DNA of 6,209 nucleotides from Rhizobiaceae bacterium (GTDB lineage: Bacteria > Pseudomonadota > Alphaproteobacteria > Rhizobiales > Rhizobiaceae). Below the pieces are notes generated by a model, which did not search any database, was not told where the DNA came from, and saw only the letters and a list, made by a program, of their open reading frames with translations. Location of the stretch: NCBI GenBank assembly GCA_028865845.1, contig JAGWJK010000284.1:1-6209 (forward strand), in the 5' to 3' direction. Positions 1-6,209 of this stretch are shown here, one piece after another (position 1 is the stretch's first letter; every line of letters begins with the position of its first letter). The translations under genes and the position numbers were made by a program.

Positions 1-64
1 GCGATCCTCCCATACATGCTGGTCCGACATATACCCACAGAAGAATAGTTTATTCAAATAAAAA
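1..64. other. AT-rich flank downstream of the regulator gene, no gene seen
   Basis: This short stretch lies beyond the stop codon of the minus-strand regulator. It holds an AT-rich inverted repeat: TTTATT at 49-54 and AATAAA at 57-62 with a two-base centre. The repeat has no GC pairs of use, so I do not call it a terminator, although a minus-strand transcript would end near here. No coding sequence, RNA gene or clear promoter can be supported. The next gene to the left is outside the window. Confidence 0.5.
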
Positions 65-856
65 TTATATCTCGGCTTTATCGAGCGTGCCCGCGACCGT
101 TTCGGAAATTTCGGCAGCAGCATCGCGGACGTATTGTATCACCTGATCGTAGCTTGGCGCGTTCGGATTGACGGGCTGAATATAGGGGCAGGTAAGGGCG
201 GCAAGCGAATAGCCGTCCAGAGCCAAAATCGGCGCAGAGATATTGCGTACGCCGTTGGTCTGCAGGCTGTCCATGGTCTCGAAGCCCTTTTCCCGGATCA
301 CCTGCAGTTTCTCGTCGAGATCATCGGGTGCCGCAACGTCATCCTGCTGGCGGCGCTGCTCGTTGATCATCATCTCCCGCTGCTTGCTGTCGCGGAAGGC
401 GAGCAGGATATGGCCGGAGCCGGTGTTGAAGAGGCTGATCTGCGCGCCGACCCGGATGGAGATGCCCCAATAGGACGGCGAGTCCTGCTGGGCGATGACG
501 ACCACCGAACCGCGATCGAAAATCGCGAGATGACAGGCTTGCTCGGCGCGATTGGAAAATTCGCGCATCAGCGGCGTGGCGAAAGAGACGAGCCGGCGCA
601 CCGGCGCGTGATAATGCGCCAAGCCGAACAGCTTCAGCGTCAGATAAAAGCGGTCGCCGTCCTGGCGCTGGACATAGCCGCGACGGACGAGGCGATCGAG
701 CATGCGGTAGAATTCGTTCGGGCTCTTGTTCAGCGCCTTGGCGATTTCGGCCTGCGTCAGGCCGCCATCGATGCGAGCCAAAAGTTCGAGGATATCCAAG
801 CCCTTATCCAGCGCCGGCGCGCGGTAGCGATCGCTGTCGTCTTCTACGGTCGTCAT
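65..856 (-). CDS. IclR-family transcriptional regulator
   Basis: A 263-residue cytoplasmic DNA-binding protein, normal length for the IclR family. The N-terminal winged helix-turn-helix spans roughly residues 13-75: the opening helix ALDKGLDILELLA is typical, and residues 33-62 (LTQAEIAKALNKSPNEFYRM then LDRLVRRGYV) form the helix-turn-helix. A short linker leads to the C-terminal effector-binding domain, about residues 90-255, with the family signatures ACHLAIF and NTGSGHILLAF. Family members bind small organic effectors, often acids or sugar-acid breakdown products, and act as dimers or tetramers; some repress and some activate. The ATG start at 856 is preceded by AGGG (plus-strand CCCT at 864-867) seven bases upstream. 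The gene is divergent from the transporter operon and shares its 183-bp intergenic region, so it is the likely local regulator. The effector cannot be told from sequence. Confidence 0.95.
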   Translation of the reverse strand: MTTVEDDSDRYRAPALDKGLDILELLARIDGGLTQAEIAKALNKSPNEFYRMLDRLVRRGYVQRQDGDRFYLTLKLFGLAHYHAPVRRLVSFATPLMREFSNRAEQACHLAIFDRGSVVVIAQQDSPSYWGISIRVGAQISLFNTGSGHILLAFRDSKQREMMINEQRRQQDDVAAPDDLDEKLQVIREKGFETMDSLQTNGVRNISAPILALDGYSLAALTCPYIQPVNPNAPSYDQVIQYVRDAAAEISETVAGTLDKAEI

Positions 857-880
857 GACAAGGCCCTATGTCGGATAAAC

Positions 881-904
881 ATGAATCATAATTCATATAT
901 GAAT
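881..904. promoter_or_regulatory. Nested palindromes, probable IclR-type operator
   Basis: Three alternating arms sit side by side: ATGAAT at 881-886, ATTCAT at 891-896 and ATGAAT at 899-904. The first two make a 16-bp inverted repeat with a 4-bp centre. The second and third make a perfect 14-bp palindrome (891-904, ATTCATATATGAAT). The middle arm is shared. A symmetrical site in the divergent region beside an IclR-family gene is the expected place for its operator. The assignment to this regulator is inferred; the symmetry is seen directly. Confidence 0.6.
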
Positions 905-920
905 GAAGACGTTTTGCAAG
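892..920 (-). promoter_or_regulatory. Candidate promoter of the regulator gene
   Basis: On the minus strand, CTTGCA (plus-strand 915-920) is followed after 17 bases by TATGAA (plus-strand 892-897). These resemble the alphaproteobacterial -35 CTTGAC and a -10 element. Transcription would begin near 885 and give a leader of about 30 bases. The -10 lies inside the nested palindrome, which would suit autorepression. The match is moderate and other spacings are possible. Confidence 0.35.
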
Positions 921-934
921 CGGCCACGATCGTG

Positions 935-964
935 CTTGACGGTCGATGAATAAGATGTTTACAT
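935..964 (+). promoter_or_regulatory. Candidate promoter of the transporter operon
   Basis: CTTGAC at 935-940 matches the rhizobial -35 consensus exactly. After an 18-base spacer, TTACAT at 959-964 matches four of six positions of a CTATAT-type -10. Transcription would start near 971 and give a leader of about 70 bases. The nested palindrome lies about 30 bp upstream of the -35, a position compatible with activation or with looping. A further ATGAAT half-site (946-951) is inside the spacer. Confidence 0.45.
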
Positions 965-998
965 ATAAATCATTGATCCATAGGTGGGTCGTGAGGGC

Positions 999-1020
999 GA
1001 TCGGACAAGGGTGTCCGGTC
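999..1020 (+). other. Leader stem-loop just upstream of the binding-protein RBS
   Basis: In RNA, 999-1007 pairs with 1012-1020: nine pairs, one of them G-U, with an AGGG loop at 1008-1011. The six inner pairs, CGGACA with TGTCCG, are perfect. The stem ends five bases before the Shine-Dalgarno sequence. It may protect the 5' end of the transcript or influence translation. It is followed only by UUU and AAGGG, so it is a poor terminator. Confidence 0.45.
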
Positions 1021-1024
1021 TTTA

Positions 1025-1032
1025 AGGGAGGA
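1025..1032 (+). promoter_or_regulatory. Strong ribosome binding site of the binding-protein gene
   Basis: AGGGAGGA lies eight bases before the ATG at 1040, followed by an AT-rich spacer (ATTTTTA). It is a near-ideal Shine-Dalgarno sequence, suited to the high output usually needed for a periplasmic binding protein, and it fixes the start codon. Confidence 0.85.
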
Positions 1033-1039
1033 ATTTTTA

Positions 1040-2356
1040 ATGACGACTTTGAGGGCTGGCCTTGCCGCCGGCGTTTTGGCATTGCTCGCCGGCACGGCGG
1101 CCTTTGCTGCTGATCTGCCAGGGAAATTCGCAGGCGTGACGATCGACGCTAAGCTCGTCGGCGGTCAGCAATACGAGCCTCTCTACGCGCGCATCGCCGA
1201 ATGGGAAAAAGAGACGGGCGCCAAGGTCAATATTCTGTCCAAGAAGAACTATTTCGACTTCGACAAGGAAATCAAATCCGACATGGCCTCGGGCGACATC
1301 TCCTGGTGCGTCGGTTCGAACCACTCTTCCTTCGCGCCGATCTATGAAGGTCTCTATACCGACCTGAAGCCTTTGCTGCCGGCTGACGAAATCGCCAAGT
1401 TCGTCGACTCGACGATCGCAGCCTCGACCATCGACGGCAAGCTCGTGATGCTTCCCCGCGCGCAGTTCGACGTTTCGGCCCTCTACTATCAGAAGAGCCT
1501 CTACCAGGACGACGCCAAGAAGACGGCGTTCAAGGCCAAGTATGGCTACGACCTTGCGCCGCCAAAGACCTGGAAGGAAGTGTCTGATCAGGCGACCTTC
1601 TTCGCCAACCCGCCGAATTTCTTCGGCACGCAGTTCCCCGGCAAGGAAGAGGCGATCAACGGCCGCTTCTTTGAAATGCTGGTCGCCGAAGGCGGCGAAT
1701 ATCTCGACAAGGACGGTAAGCCGGCCTTCAATTCCGACGCTGGCGTGCGCGCGCTCGACTGGTTCGTGAACATGTACAAGGTCAAGGCCGTTCCGGCCGG
1801 CACGACCAACTATCTCTGGGACGATCTCGGCGCGGGCTTTGCTTCCGGTACCGTCGCGCTCGATCTCGATTGGCCGGGCTGGGCGACCTATTTCAACGAC
1901 CCGAAGTCGTCGAAGATTGCCGGCAATGTCGGCGTCGTCGTGCAGCCGGTCGGTTCGTCGGGTAAGCATACCGGCTGGTCCGGTCACCACGGCTTCTCGG
2001 TCACCGAAGCCTGCCAGCACAAGGATGCCGCAGCTTCGCTCGTCTGGTGGCTGACCAACGAGGATTCGCAGAAGCTCGAAGCCGCCAACGGCACGCTGCC
2101 GACGCGCAAGGCCGTTTGGGATTGGGATATCCAGCAGGCCGCCAACGATCCTTACAAGAAGGAATCACTGGGCGCCTTCCAGGAAGCCATGAAATATGCC
2201 TTCCCGGTTCCGCGTACGCCGGAATGGATCGAAATCTCCAACGCCGTCTATCCGGAACTGCAGTCGGCGATCCTCGGCGACAAGACGTCCAAGGAAGCGC
2301 TCGACACCGCCGCCAAGAAGGCAACCGACATCCTCAAGGACGCCGGCGACCTCTAA
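1040..2356 (+). CDS. Extracellular solute-binding protein of a CUT1-type sugar ABC transporter (family 1)
   Basis: A 438-residue periplasmic binding protein, the usual size for the SBP_bac_1 family that serves carbohydrate ABC importers. Residues 1-23 are a classical Sec signal peptide: Arg5, a hydrophobic core of Leu, Ala and Val, and a cut after AFA before ADLP. There is no lipobox cysteine, so the mature protein should be soluble in the periplasm. The mature part has the expected alternating alpha/beta pattern. Phrases typical of the family include YARIAEWEKETGAKV near the N-terminus, the hinge-side stretch IDGKLVMLPRAQFDVSALYY, and the late WWLTNEDSQKLEAANGTLPT. The protein delivers its ligand to the two permeases encoded downstream. 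Many aromatic residues (for example YLWDD and LDWPGWATYF) suit a sugar-type pocket. The ligand is not known; the dehydratase-like gene in the operon points to a sugar acid. The gene is first in the operon and is followed by stem-loops that may favour its expression. Confidence 0.95.
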   Translation: MTTLRAGLAAGVLALLAGTAAFAADLPGKFAGVTIDAKLVGGQQYEPLYARIAEWEKETGAKVNILSKKNYFDFDKEIKSDMASGDISWCVGSNHSSFAPIYEGLYTDLKPLLPADEIAKFVDSTIAASTIDGKLVMLPRAQFDVSALYYQKSLYQDDAKKTAFKAKYGYDLAPPKTWKEVSDQATFFANPPNFFGTQFPGKEEAINGRFFEMLVAEGGEYLDKDGKPAFNSDAGVRALDWFVNMYKVKAVPAGTTNYLWDDLGAGFASGTVALDLDWPGWATYFNDPKSSKIAGNVGVVVQPVGSSGKHTGWSGHHGFSVTEACQHKDAAASLVWWLTNEDSQKLEAANGTLPTRKAVWDWDIQQAANDPYKKESLGAFQEAMKYAFPVPRTPEWIEISNAVYPELQSAILGDKTSKEALDTAAKKATDILKDAGDL

Positions 2357-2372
2357 TCCTCCCGGCGAATGA

Positions 2373-2396
2373 CCCGCATCCGGAAACGGATGCGGG
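2373..2396 (+). other. Perfect 10-bp stem with GAAA tetraloop after the binding-protein gene
   Basis: CCCGCATCCG (2373-2382) and CGGATGCGGG (2387-2396) pair perfectly around GAAA, a GNRA-type tetraloop known to be very stable. It begins 16 bases after the stop codon. No T-run follows, so it is more likely a block to 3' exonucleases, keeping the binding-protein message stable, than a terminator. The function is inferred by analogy with malE-malF type intergenic hairpins. Confidence 0.7.
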
Positions 2397-2451
2397 CTCG
2401 CCAAACCCTCTGAAATTGCGATTTGACCTTGACCTTGCGGACATGGTCCAA

Positions 2452-2480
2452 CTGGCCGGATATGTATCCGGCCAGCTTTT
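2452..2480 (+). terminator. Terminator-like or attenuator-like hairpin inside the operon
   Basis: CTGGCCGGATA (2452-2462) and TATCCGGCCAG (2465-2475) are perfect inverted arms with a two-base centre. In RNA this gives a GC-rich 10-bp stem with a 4-base loop. The base C and then TTTT (2477-2480) follow. This is the form of a weak intrinsic terminator. Because the permease, ATPase and enzyme genes follow on the same strand with no strong promoter seen between, it probably terminates only part of the transcripts. Confidence 0.5.
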
Positions 2481-2527
2481 GAAACTTCATTCCAGACGCT
2501 CCGGAATGTGCGGACAGGCTACTGATT

Positions 2528-3421
2528 ATGTTTAAGAAACTATCCCCACCGGTCCTGCTTCTCCTTCCGGCGATCATCGTCCTTGCGGCAGTCATCCTGT
2601 TTCCGCTGATACTCTCGCTTTATTCCAGCTTCACGGCCTTCCGCTTGACGCGGCCGAATACGTTGTTCGTGCTGATCGGGCTGCGCAATTATACCCGCAT
2701 CCTGACGGACCCGATCTTTCTGGCGGCTTTCGTGCGCACCGTCGTGCTGCTGACGATCGCGCTCAATCTGGAAATGCTCCTCGGCCTCGGCCTGGCGCTG
2801 CTGGTCGCCAAGGCGACGCATGGCAAGCGCATCCTGCGCACGATGATGATGTTTCCGATGATGTTCTCGCCGGTGCTCGTCGGCTTCCAGTTCAAATTCA
2901 TGTTCAATGACAATGTCGGTCTGGTGAATAACGCGCTGCAGTCGCTGGGGATCACCAGCGAGGCCATTCCCTGGCTGATCGACGGCAATCTGGCGCTCTT
3001 TTCCATCGTCGTTGCCGAAATCTGGTCGTCGACATCGGTCTTTGCCATCCTCATCCTCGCCGGCCTTTTCGCCATGCCGCAGGAGCCGGTGGAAGCGGCC
3101 AAGGTCGACGGCTGCACGCCGTGGCAGACTTTCCGGTACGTCACATGGCCGTTCCTCATGCCGTTCGCCTTCATCGCCATGACGATCCGTTCGCTCGACG
3201 TCGCCCGCGCCTATGATATCGTCAAGATCATGACCGATGGCGGGCCGGCGCGGCGCACGGAACTCTTGTGGACGCTGGTCGGCCGCACCGCCTATGCCGA
3301 TGCTCAGATGGGCCTCGCCAATGCCATGGCCTATGTCTCGATCATCCTGTCGATCGTCTTCACAGTATATTTCTTCCGGAAGCTGGCGCTCGCCCGCACG
3401 CAGATCGGAGCAGAGTGGTAA
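2528..3421 (+). CDS. Sugar ABC transporter permease, first subunit (MalF/UgpA type)
   Basis: A 297-residue inner-membrane protein of the binding-protein-dependent transport family. Six membrane segments can be read at about residues 9-33, 64-93, 103-125, 155-182, 207-224 and 262-283. The cytoplasmic EAA loop, which docks onto the ATPase, is clear: EAAKVDGC at residues 189-196 followed by WPFLMP at 207-212. With about 300 residues and a short N-terminus it is a typical CUT1 first permease, without the long periplasmic loop of enteric MalF. The ATG at 2528 follows GGACAGG (2512-2518) with a nine-base spacer, and an in-frame stop at 2480-2482 excludes a much longer form. It should pair with the second permease to form the channel. 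The stop codon is two bases from that gene's start. Confidence 0.94.
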   Translation: MFKKLSPPVLLLLPAIIVLAAVILFPLILSLYSSFTAFRLTRPNTLFVLIGLRNYTRILTDPIFLAAFVRTVVLLTIALNLEMLLGLGLALLVAKATHGKRILRTMMMFPMMFSPVLVGFQFKFMFNDNVGLVNNALQSLGITSEAIPWLIDGNLALFSIVVAEIWSSTSVFAILILAGLFAMPQEPVEAAKVDGCTPWQTFRYVTWPFLMPFAFIAMTIRSLDVARAYDIVKIMTDGGPARRTELLWTLVGRTAYADAQMGLANAMAYVSIILSIVFTVYFFRKLALARTQIGAEW

Positions 3422-3423
3422 TC

Positions 3424-4290
3424 ATGGATCGCAACGCCGAACAACGCCTGCGTCGCCGTATCGGGAAGGTCGCCTATCTCATCGGCCTTTTCATCGCGAT
3501 GGTCATCATTTGTCTGCCCGGTTTCTGGATCGTGCTGAGTTCGCTGCGCCCGACCGTGGAAATCATGGCGAAGCCTCCGGTCTGGATACCGCGCGAACTG
3601 TCGCTCGACGCCTATCGCGCCATGTTCGGCGGCGTCGGCCAGGGCGGCATCCCGGTCTGGGACTATTTCCGCAATTCGCTGGTGATCTCGATCACCTCGA
3701 CAGCGATCGCCCTCGTCATCGGCATGTCCGGCGGTTATGCCTTCGCCCGCTACCGTTTTCACGGCAAGTCGGCCGCCTTCCTGGGCCTCATGTTGACGCG
3801 TTCGGTACCAGGCGTTGCCCTGTCGCTGCCGCTGTTCATGGTCTATTCGCGCATCGGCATCATCGACACGCATTTCGGCCTGATCCTCACCTATGTTGCG
3901 CTGAACGTGCCATTCACCATCTGGCTGATCGACGGCTTCTTCCGGCAGGTGCCGAAGGACCTTGCCGAGGCGGCGCAGATCGACGGCTGCACGCGCTGGC
4001 AGGCTTTCTGGAAGGTGGAGTTTCCGCTGGCCGGTCCCGGCATCGCTTCCGCCGGCATCTTCGCCTTCCTCACCTGCTGGAACGAATATGCGCTCGCCTC
4101 GCAATTGACGCGCTCGGTCGATTCCAAAACGCTGCCGGTCGGCCTGCTCGACTATACCTCGGAATTCACCATCGACTGGCGCGGCATGTGTGCCCTTGCG
4201 GTGGTGATGATCGCTCCGGCGCTTGCTCTCACTTTCATCATTCAGAAGCATCTGGTGTCGGGTTTGACATTCGGTGCGGTCAAAGGTTGA
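3424..4290 (+). CDS. Sugar ABC transporter permease, second subunit (MalG/UgpE type)
   Basis: A 288-residue inner-membrane permease. The chosen start is the ATG at 3424, two bases after the first permease's stop; GGAG at 3407-3410 and AGAG at 3412-3415 are the upstream purine-rich signals. Six membrane segments lie at about residues 16-39, 85-108, 117-141, 150-172, 204-224 and 256-279. The N-terminus is rich in Arg and Lys (EQRLRRRIGK), fitting a cytoplasmic end. A soluble stretch of about 45 residues after the first segment (RPTVEIMAKPPVWIPRELSL) is typical of the MalG group. The EAA loop reads EAAQIDGC at residues 182-189, and WNEYALA at 219-225 is a family hallmark. A longer in-frame reading from 3268 would overlap the first permease by more than 150 bases and is rejected. 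Confidence 0.94.
   Translation: MDRNAEQRLRRRIGKVAYLIGLFIAMVIICLPGFWIVLSSLRPTVEIMAKPPVWIPRELSLDAYRAMFGGVGQGGIPVWDYFRNSLVISITSTAIALVIGMSGGYAFARYRFHGKSAAFLGLMLTRSVPGVALSLPLFMVYSRIGIIDTHFGLILTYVALNVPFTIWLIDGFFRQVPKDLAEAAQIDGCTRWQAFWKVEFPLAGPGIASAGIFAFLTCWNEYALASQLTRSVDSKTLPVGLLDYTSEFTIDWRGMCALAVVMIAPALALTFIIQKHLVSGLTFGAVKG
4282..4286 (+). promoter_or_regulatory. Ribosome binding site deciding the ATPase start
   Basis: AAAGG lies eight bases before the ATG at 4295, inside the last codons of the second permease gene. It supports the ATG rather than the in-frame GTG at 4274, which would add seven residues unlike the usual MalK N-terminus. The overlap suggests translational coupling with the permease gene. 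Confidence 0.65.
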
Positions 4291-4294
4291 TCCC

Positions 4295-5392
<1,098 letters not shown>

Positions 5393-5394
5393 GC

Positions 5395-5403
5395 GGAGGA
5401 GGG
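5395..5403 (+). promoter_or_regulatory. Strong ribosome binding site of the enolase-superfamily gene
   Basis: GGAGGAGGG fills most of the 16-base gap between the ATPase stop and the ATG at 5409. It is a strong Shine-Dalgarno sequence five or more bases before the start and confirms that start codon. Confidence 0.8.
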
Positions 5404-5408
5404 CAGAC

Positions 5409-6209
5409 ATGGCTCGCATCGAGAAAATTGAACTTCGCATGGTCGACCTTCCGCCGAAGGTGAAGCGGACGGACGCGATCCAGAGCTTCGTCAGCCAGGA
5501 AACGCCGATCGTGACCATTACCGACAGCGATGGTGCTGTCGGCACCGGCTACAGCTATACGATCGGCACCGGCGGCTCCTCGGTGATGCGGCTGCTATCC
5601 GATCATCTGGTGCCGCTCTTGATCGGCGAGGACGCCGATTGCATCGAGGCCATCTGGCACAAGTTGGAATTTGCGACGCACGCAACCACCATCGGCGTGA
5701 TCACGGCGCTGGCACTTGCCGCCATCGACACCGCGCTCTGGGATCTGCGTGCCAAGAAGCAGAACCTGCCGCTCTGGAAGCTTGCCGGCGGCGCCAAGGA
5801 TCGTTGCCCGCTCTATACGACCGAGGGCGGCTGGCTGCATATCGATAAGGAAGCGTTGGTCGAAGATGCGCTTCAGGCCAAGGCGAAAGGCTTCTCCGGC
5901 TCGAAAGTGAAGATCGGCAAGCCGCGTGGCTCGGAAGATTACGACCGGCTTGCCGCCATGCGCCTGGCGCTCGGCGCCGGCTTCGAGATCATGACCGACT
6001 GCAACCAGGGCTTCACCGTCGATGAGGTGATCCGTCGTGCTGCAAAGCTTCAGGAGCTGGATCTCGCCTGGATCGAGGAGCCGCTGCCGGCCGACGATCT
6101 CGACGGTCATATCCGCCTGACGCGCTCGACCCCGACACCGATTGCCGTCGGTGAATCCATCTATTCCATCCGCCATTTCCGCGAATATATGCAGAAGGGT
6201 GCCTGCTCC
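5409..6209 (+). CDS. Mandelate racemase/muconate lactonizing enzyme family protein, probable sugar-acid dehydratase (3' end outside window)
   Basis: The first 267 codons run open to the window edge; family members are usually 360-400 residues, so about a quarter is missing. Residues 1 to about 130 form the N-terminal capping domain, ending with ALAAIDTALWDLRAK and LPLWKLAGG, both family marks. The barrel then begins. Visible catalytic parts are the KxK motif Lys166-Val-Lys168, and metal ligands Asp197 (TDCNQG), Glu223 (WIEEPL) and Glu249 (VGES). These equal Lys164, Lys166, Asp195, Glu221 and Glu247 of mandelate racemase, an offset of two throughout. Such enzymes bind magnesium and remove a proton next to a carboxylate; most bacterial relatives dehydrate or isomerise sugar acids. 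The expected Asp-His pair lies beyond the window. It is the last visible gene of the transport operon, so it probably acts on the imported compound. Whether it is a dehydratase, epimerase or cycloisomerase cannot be decided here. Confidence 0.92.
   Translation, partial: MARIEKIELRMVDLPPKVKRTDAIQSFVSQETPIVTITDSDGAVGTGYSYTIGTGGSSVMRLLSDHLVPLLIGEDADCIEAIWHKLEFATHATTIGVITALALAAIDTALWDLRAKKQNLPLWKLAGGAKDRCPLYTTEGGWLHIDKEALVEDALQAKAKGFSGSKVKIGKPRGSEDYDRLAAMRLALGAGFEIMTDCNQGFTVDEVIRRAAKLQELDLAWIEEPLPADDLDGHIRLTRSTPTPIAVGESIYSIRHFREYMQKGACS

Larger units (their letters stand above)
2357..2527 (+). other. 171-bp intergenic spacer with stem-loops, no gene
   Basis: The gap between the binding-protein and first permease genes is far longer than the 2- to 16-base gaps later in the operon. 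It holds two perfect stem-loops (2373-2396 and 2452-2475), listed separately, and a weaker one with CATTCC at 2488-2493 and GGAATG at 2503-2508. I see no coding sequence in it. Such gaps after a binding-protein gene are known from other transport operons, where they set a higher yield of binding protein than of membrane parts. Confidence 0.7.

Noticed and set aside
49..62. AT-rich inverted repeat after the regulator gene as a terminator
   Set aside because: The stem has no GC pairs and only a two-base centre, so it would be too weak for an intrinsic terminator.
134..949. Plus-strand open reading frame of 271 codons opposite the regulator gene
   Set aside because: It runs through the regulator and the operator region and shows no domain. 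The minus-strand IclR protein is well supported.
1037..2020. Minus-strand open reading frame of 327 codons opposite the binding-protein gene
   Set aside because: Its composition (Arg-, Glu- and Val-rich without motifs) is that of a shadow frame, and the plus-strand gene has a signal peptide, a strong RBS and family motifs.
2428..2466. Possible internal promoter before the first permease: CTTGAC at 2428-2433 and TATGTA at 2461-2466
   Set aside because: The spacing is 27 bases, far from the usual 16-19, and no good -10 lies at the right distance. The repeated GACCTT here is the likely reason for the -35 look-alike.
4274..4294. GTG at 4274 as an alternative ATPase start
   Set aside because: It adds seven residues not expected in the family and lacks a well-placed Shine-Dalgarno sequence, while the ATG at 4295 has AAAGG eight bases upstream.

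Overview
The window reads as one catabolic locus of an alphaproteobacterium, most likely a member of the Rhizobiaceae (Rhizobium, Sinorhizobium or Agrobacterium type). This rests on GC-rich codon use in the genes, AT-rich intergenic DNA, a CTTGAC-type -35 element and the overall protein style. It is an inference from reading, not from a database comparison.

Layout: positions 1-64 are a short AT-rich stretch with no supported gene. An IclR-family regulator lies on the minus strand at 65-856. A 183-bp divergent intergenic region (857-1039) holds two overlapping palindromes that look like the operator, candidate promoters in both directions, and a leader hairpin followed by a strong ribosome binding site. 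On the plus strand follow a periplasmic solute-binding protein (1040-2356), a 171-bp gap with strong stem-loops (2357-2527), two inner-membrane permeases (2528-3421 and 3424-4290), an ABC ATPase of the MalK/UgpC type (4295-5392), and the first 267 codons of an enolase-superfamily enzyme with the mandelate racemase type KxK motif (5409 to the window end). The last four genes are separated by 2, 4 and 16 bases and are almost surely one transcript.

Working model: the binding protein captures a carbohydrate, probably a sugar acid or sugar-acid derivative. The CUT1-type transporter imports it at the cost of ATP, and the enolase-superfamily enzyme starts its breakdown by dehydration or isomerisation. 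The IclR-type protein would sense the substrate or a product and control both itself and the operon from the shared intergenic region. The true substrate cannot be read from the sequence.

I see no new defence system, mobile element, CRISPR array or RNA gene. The parts most worth a second look are the nested operator, the pair of perfect stem-loops between the binding-protein and permease genes (one terminator-like), and the unknown substrate of the dehydratase-like enzyme.
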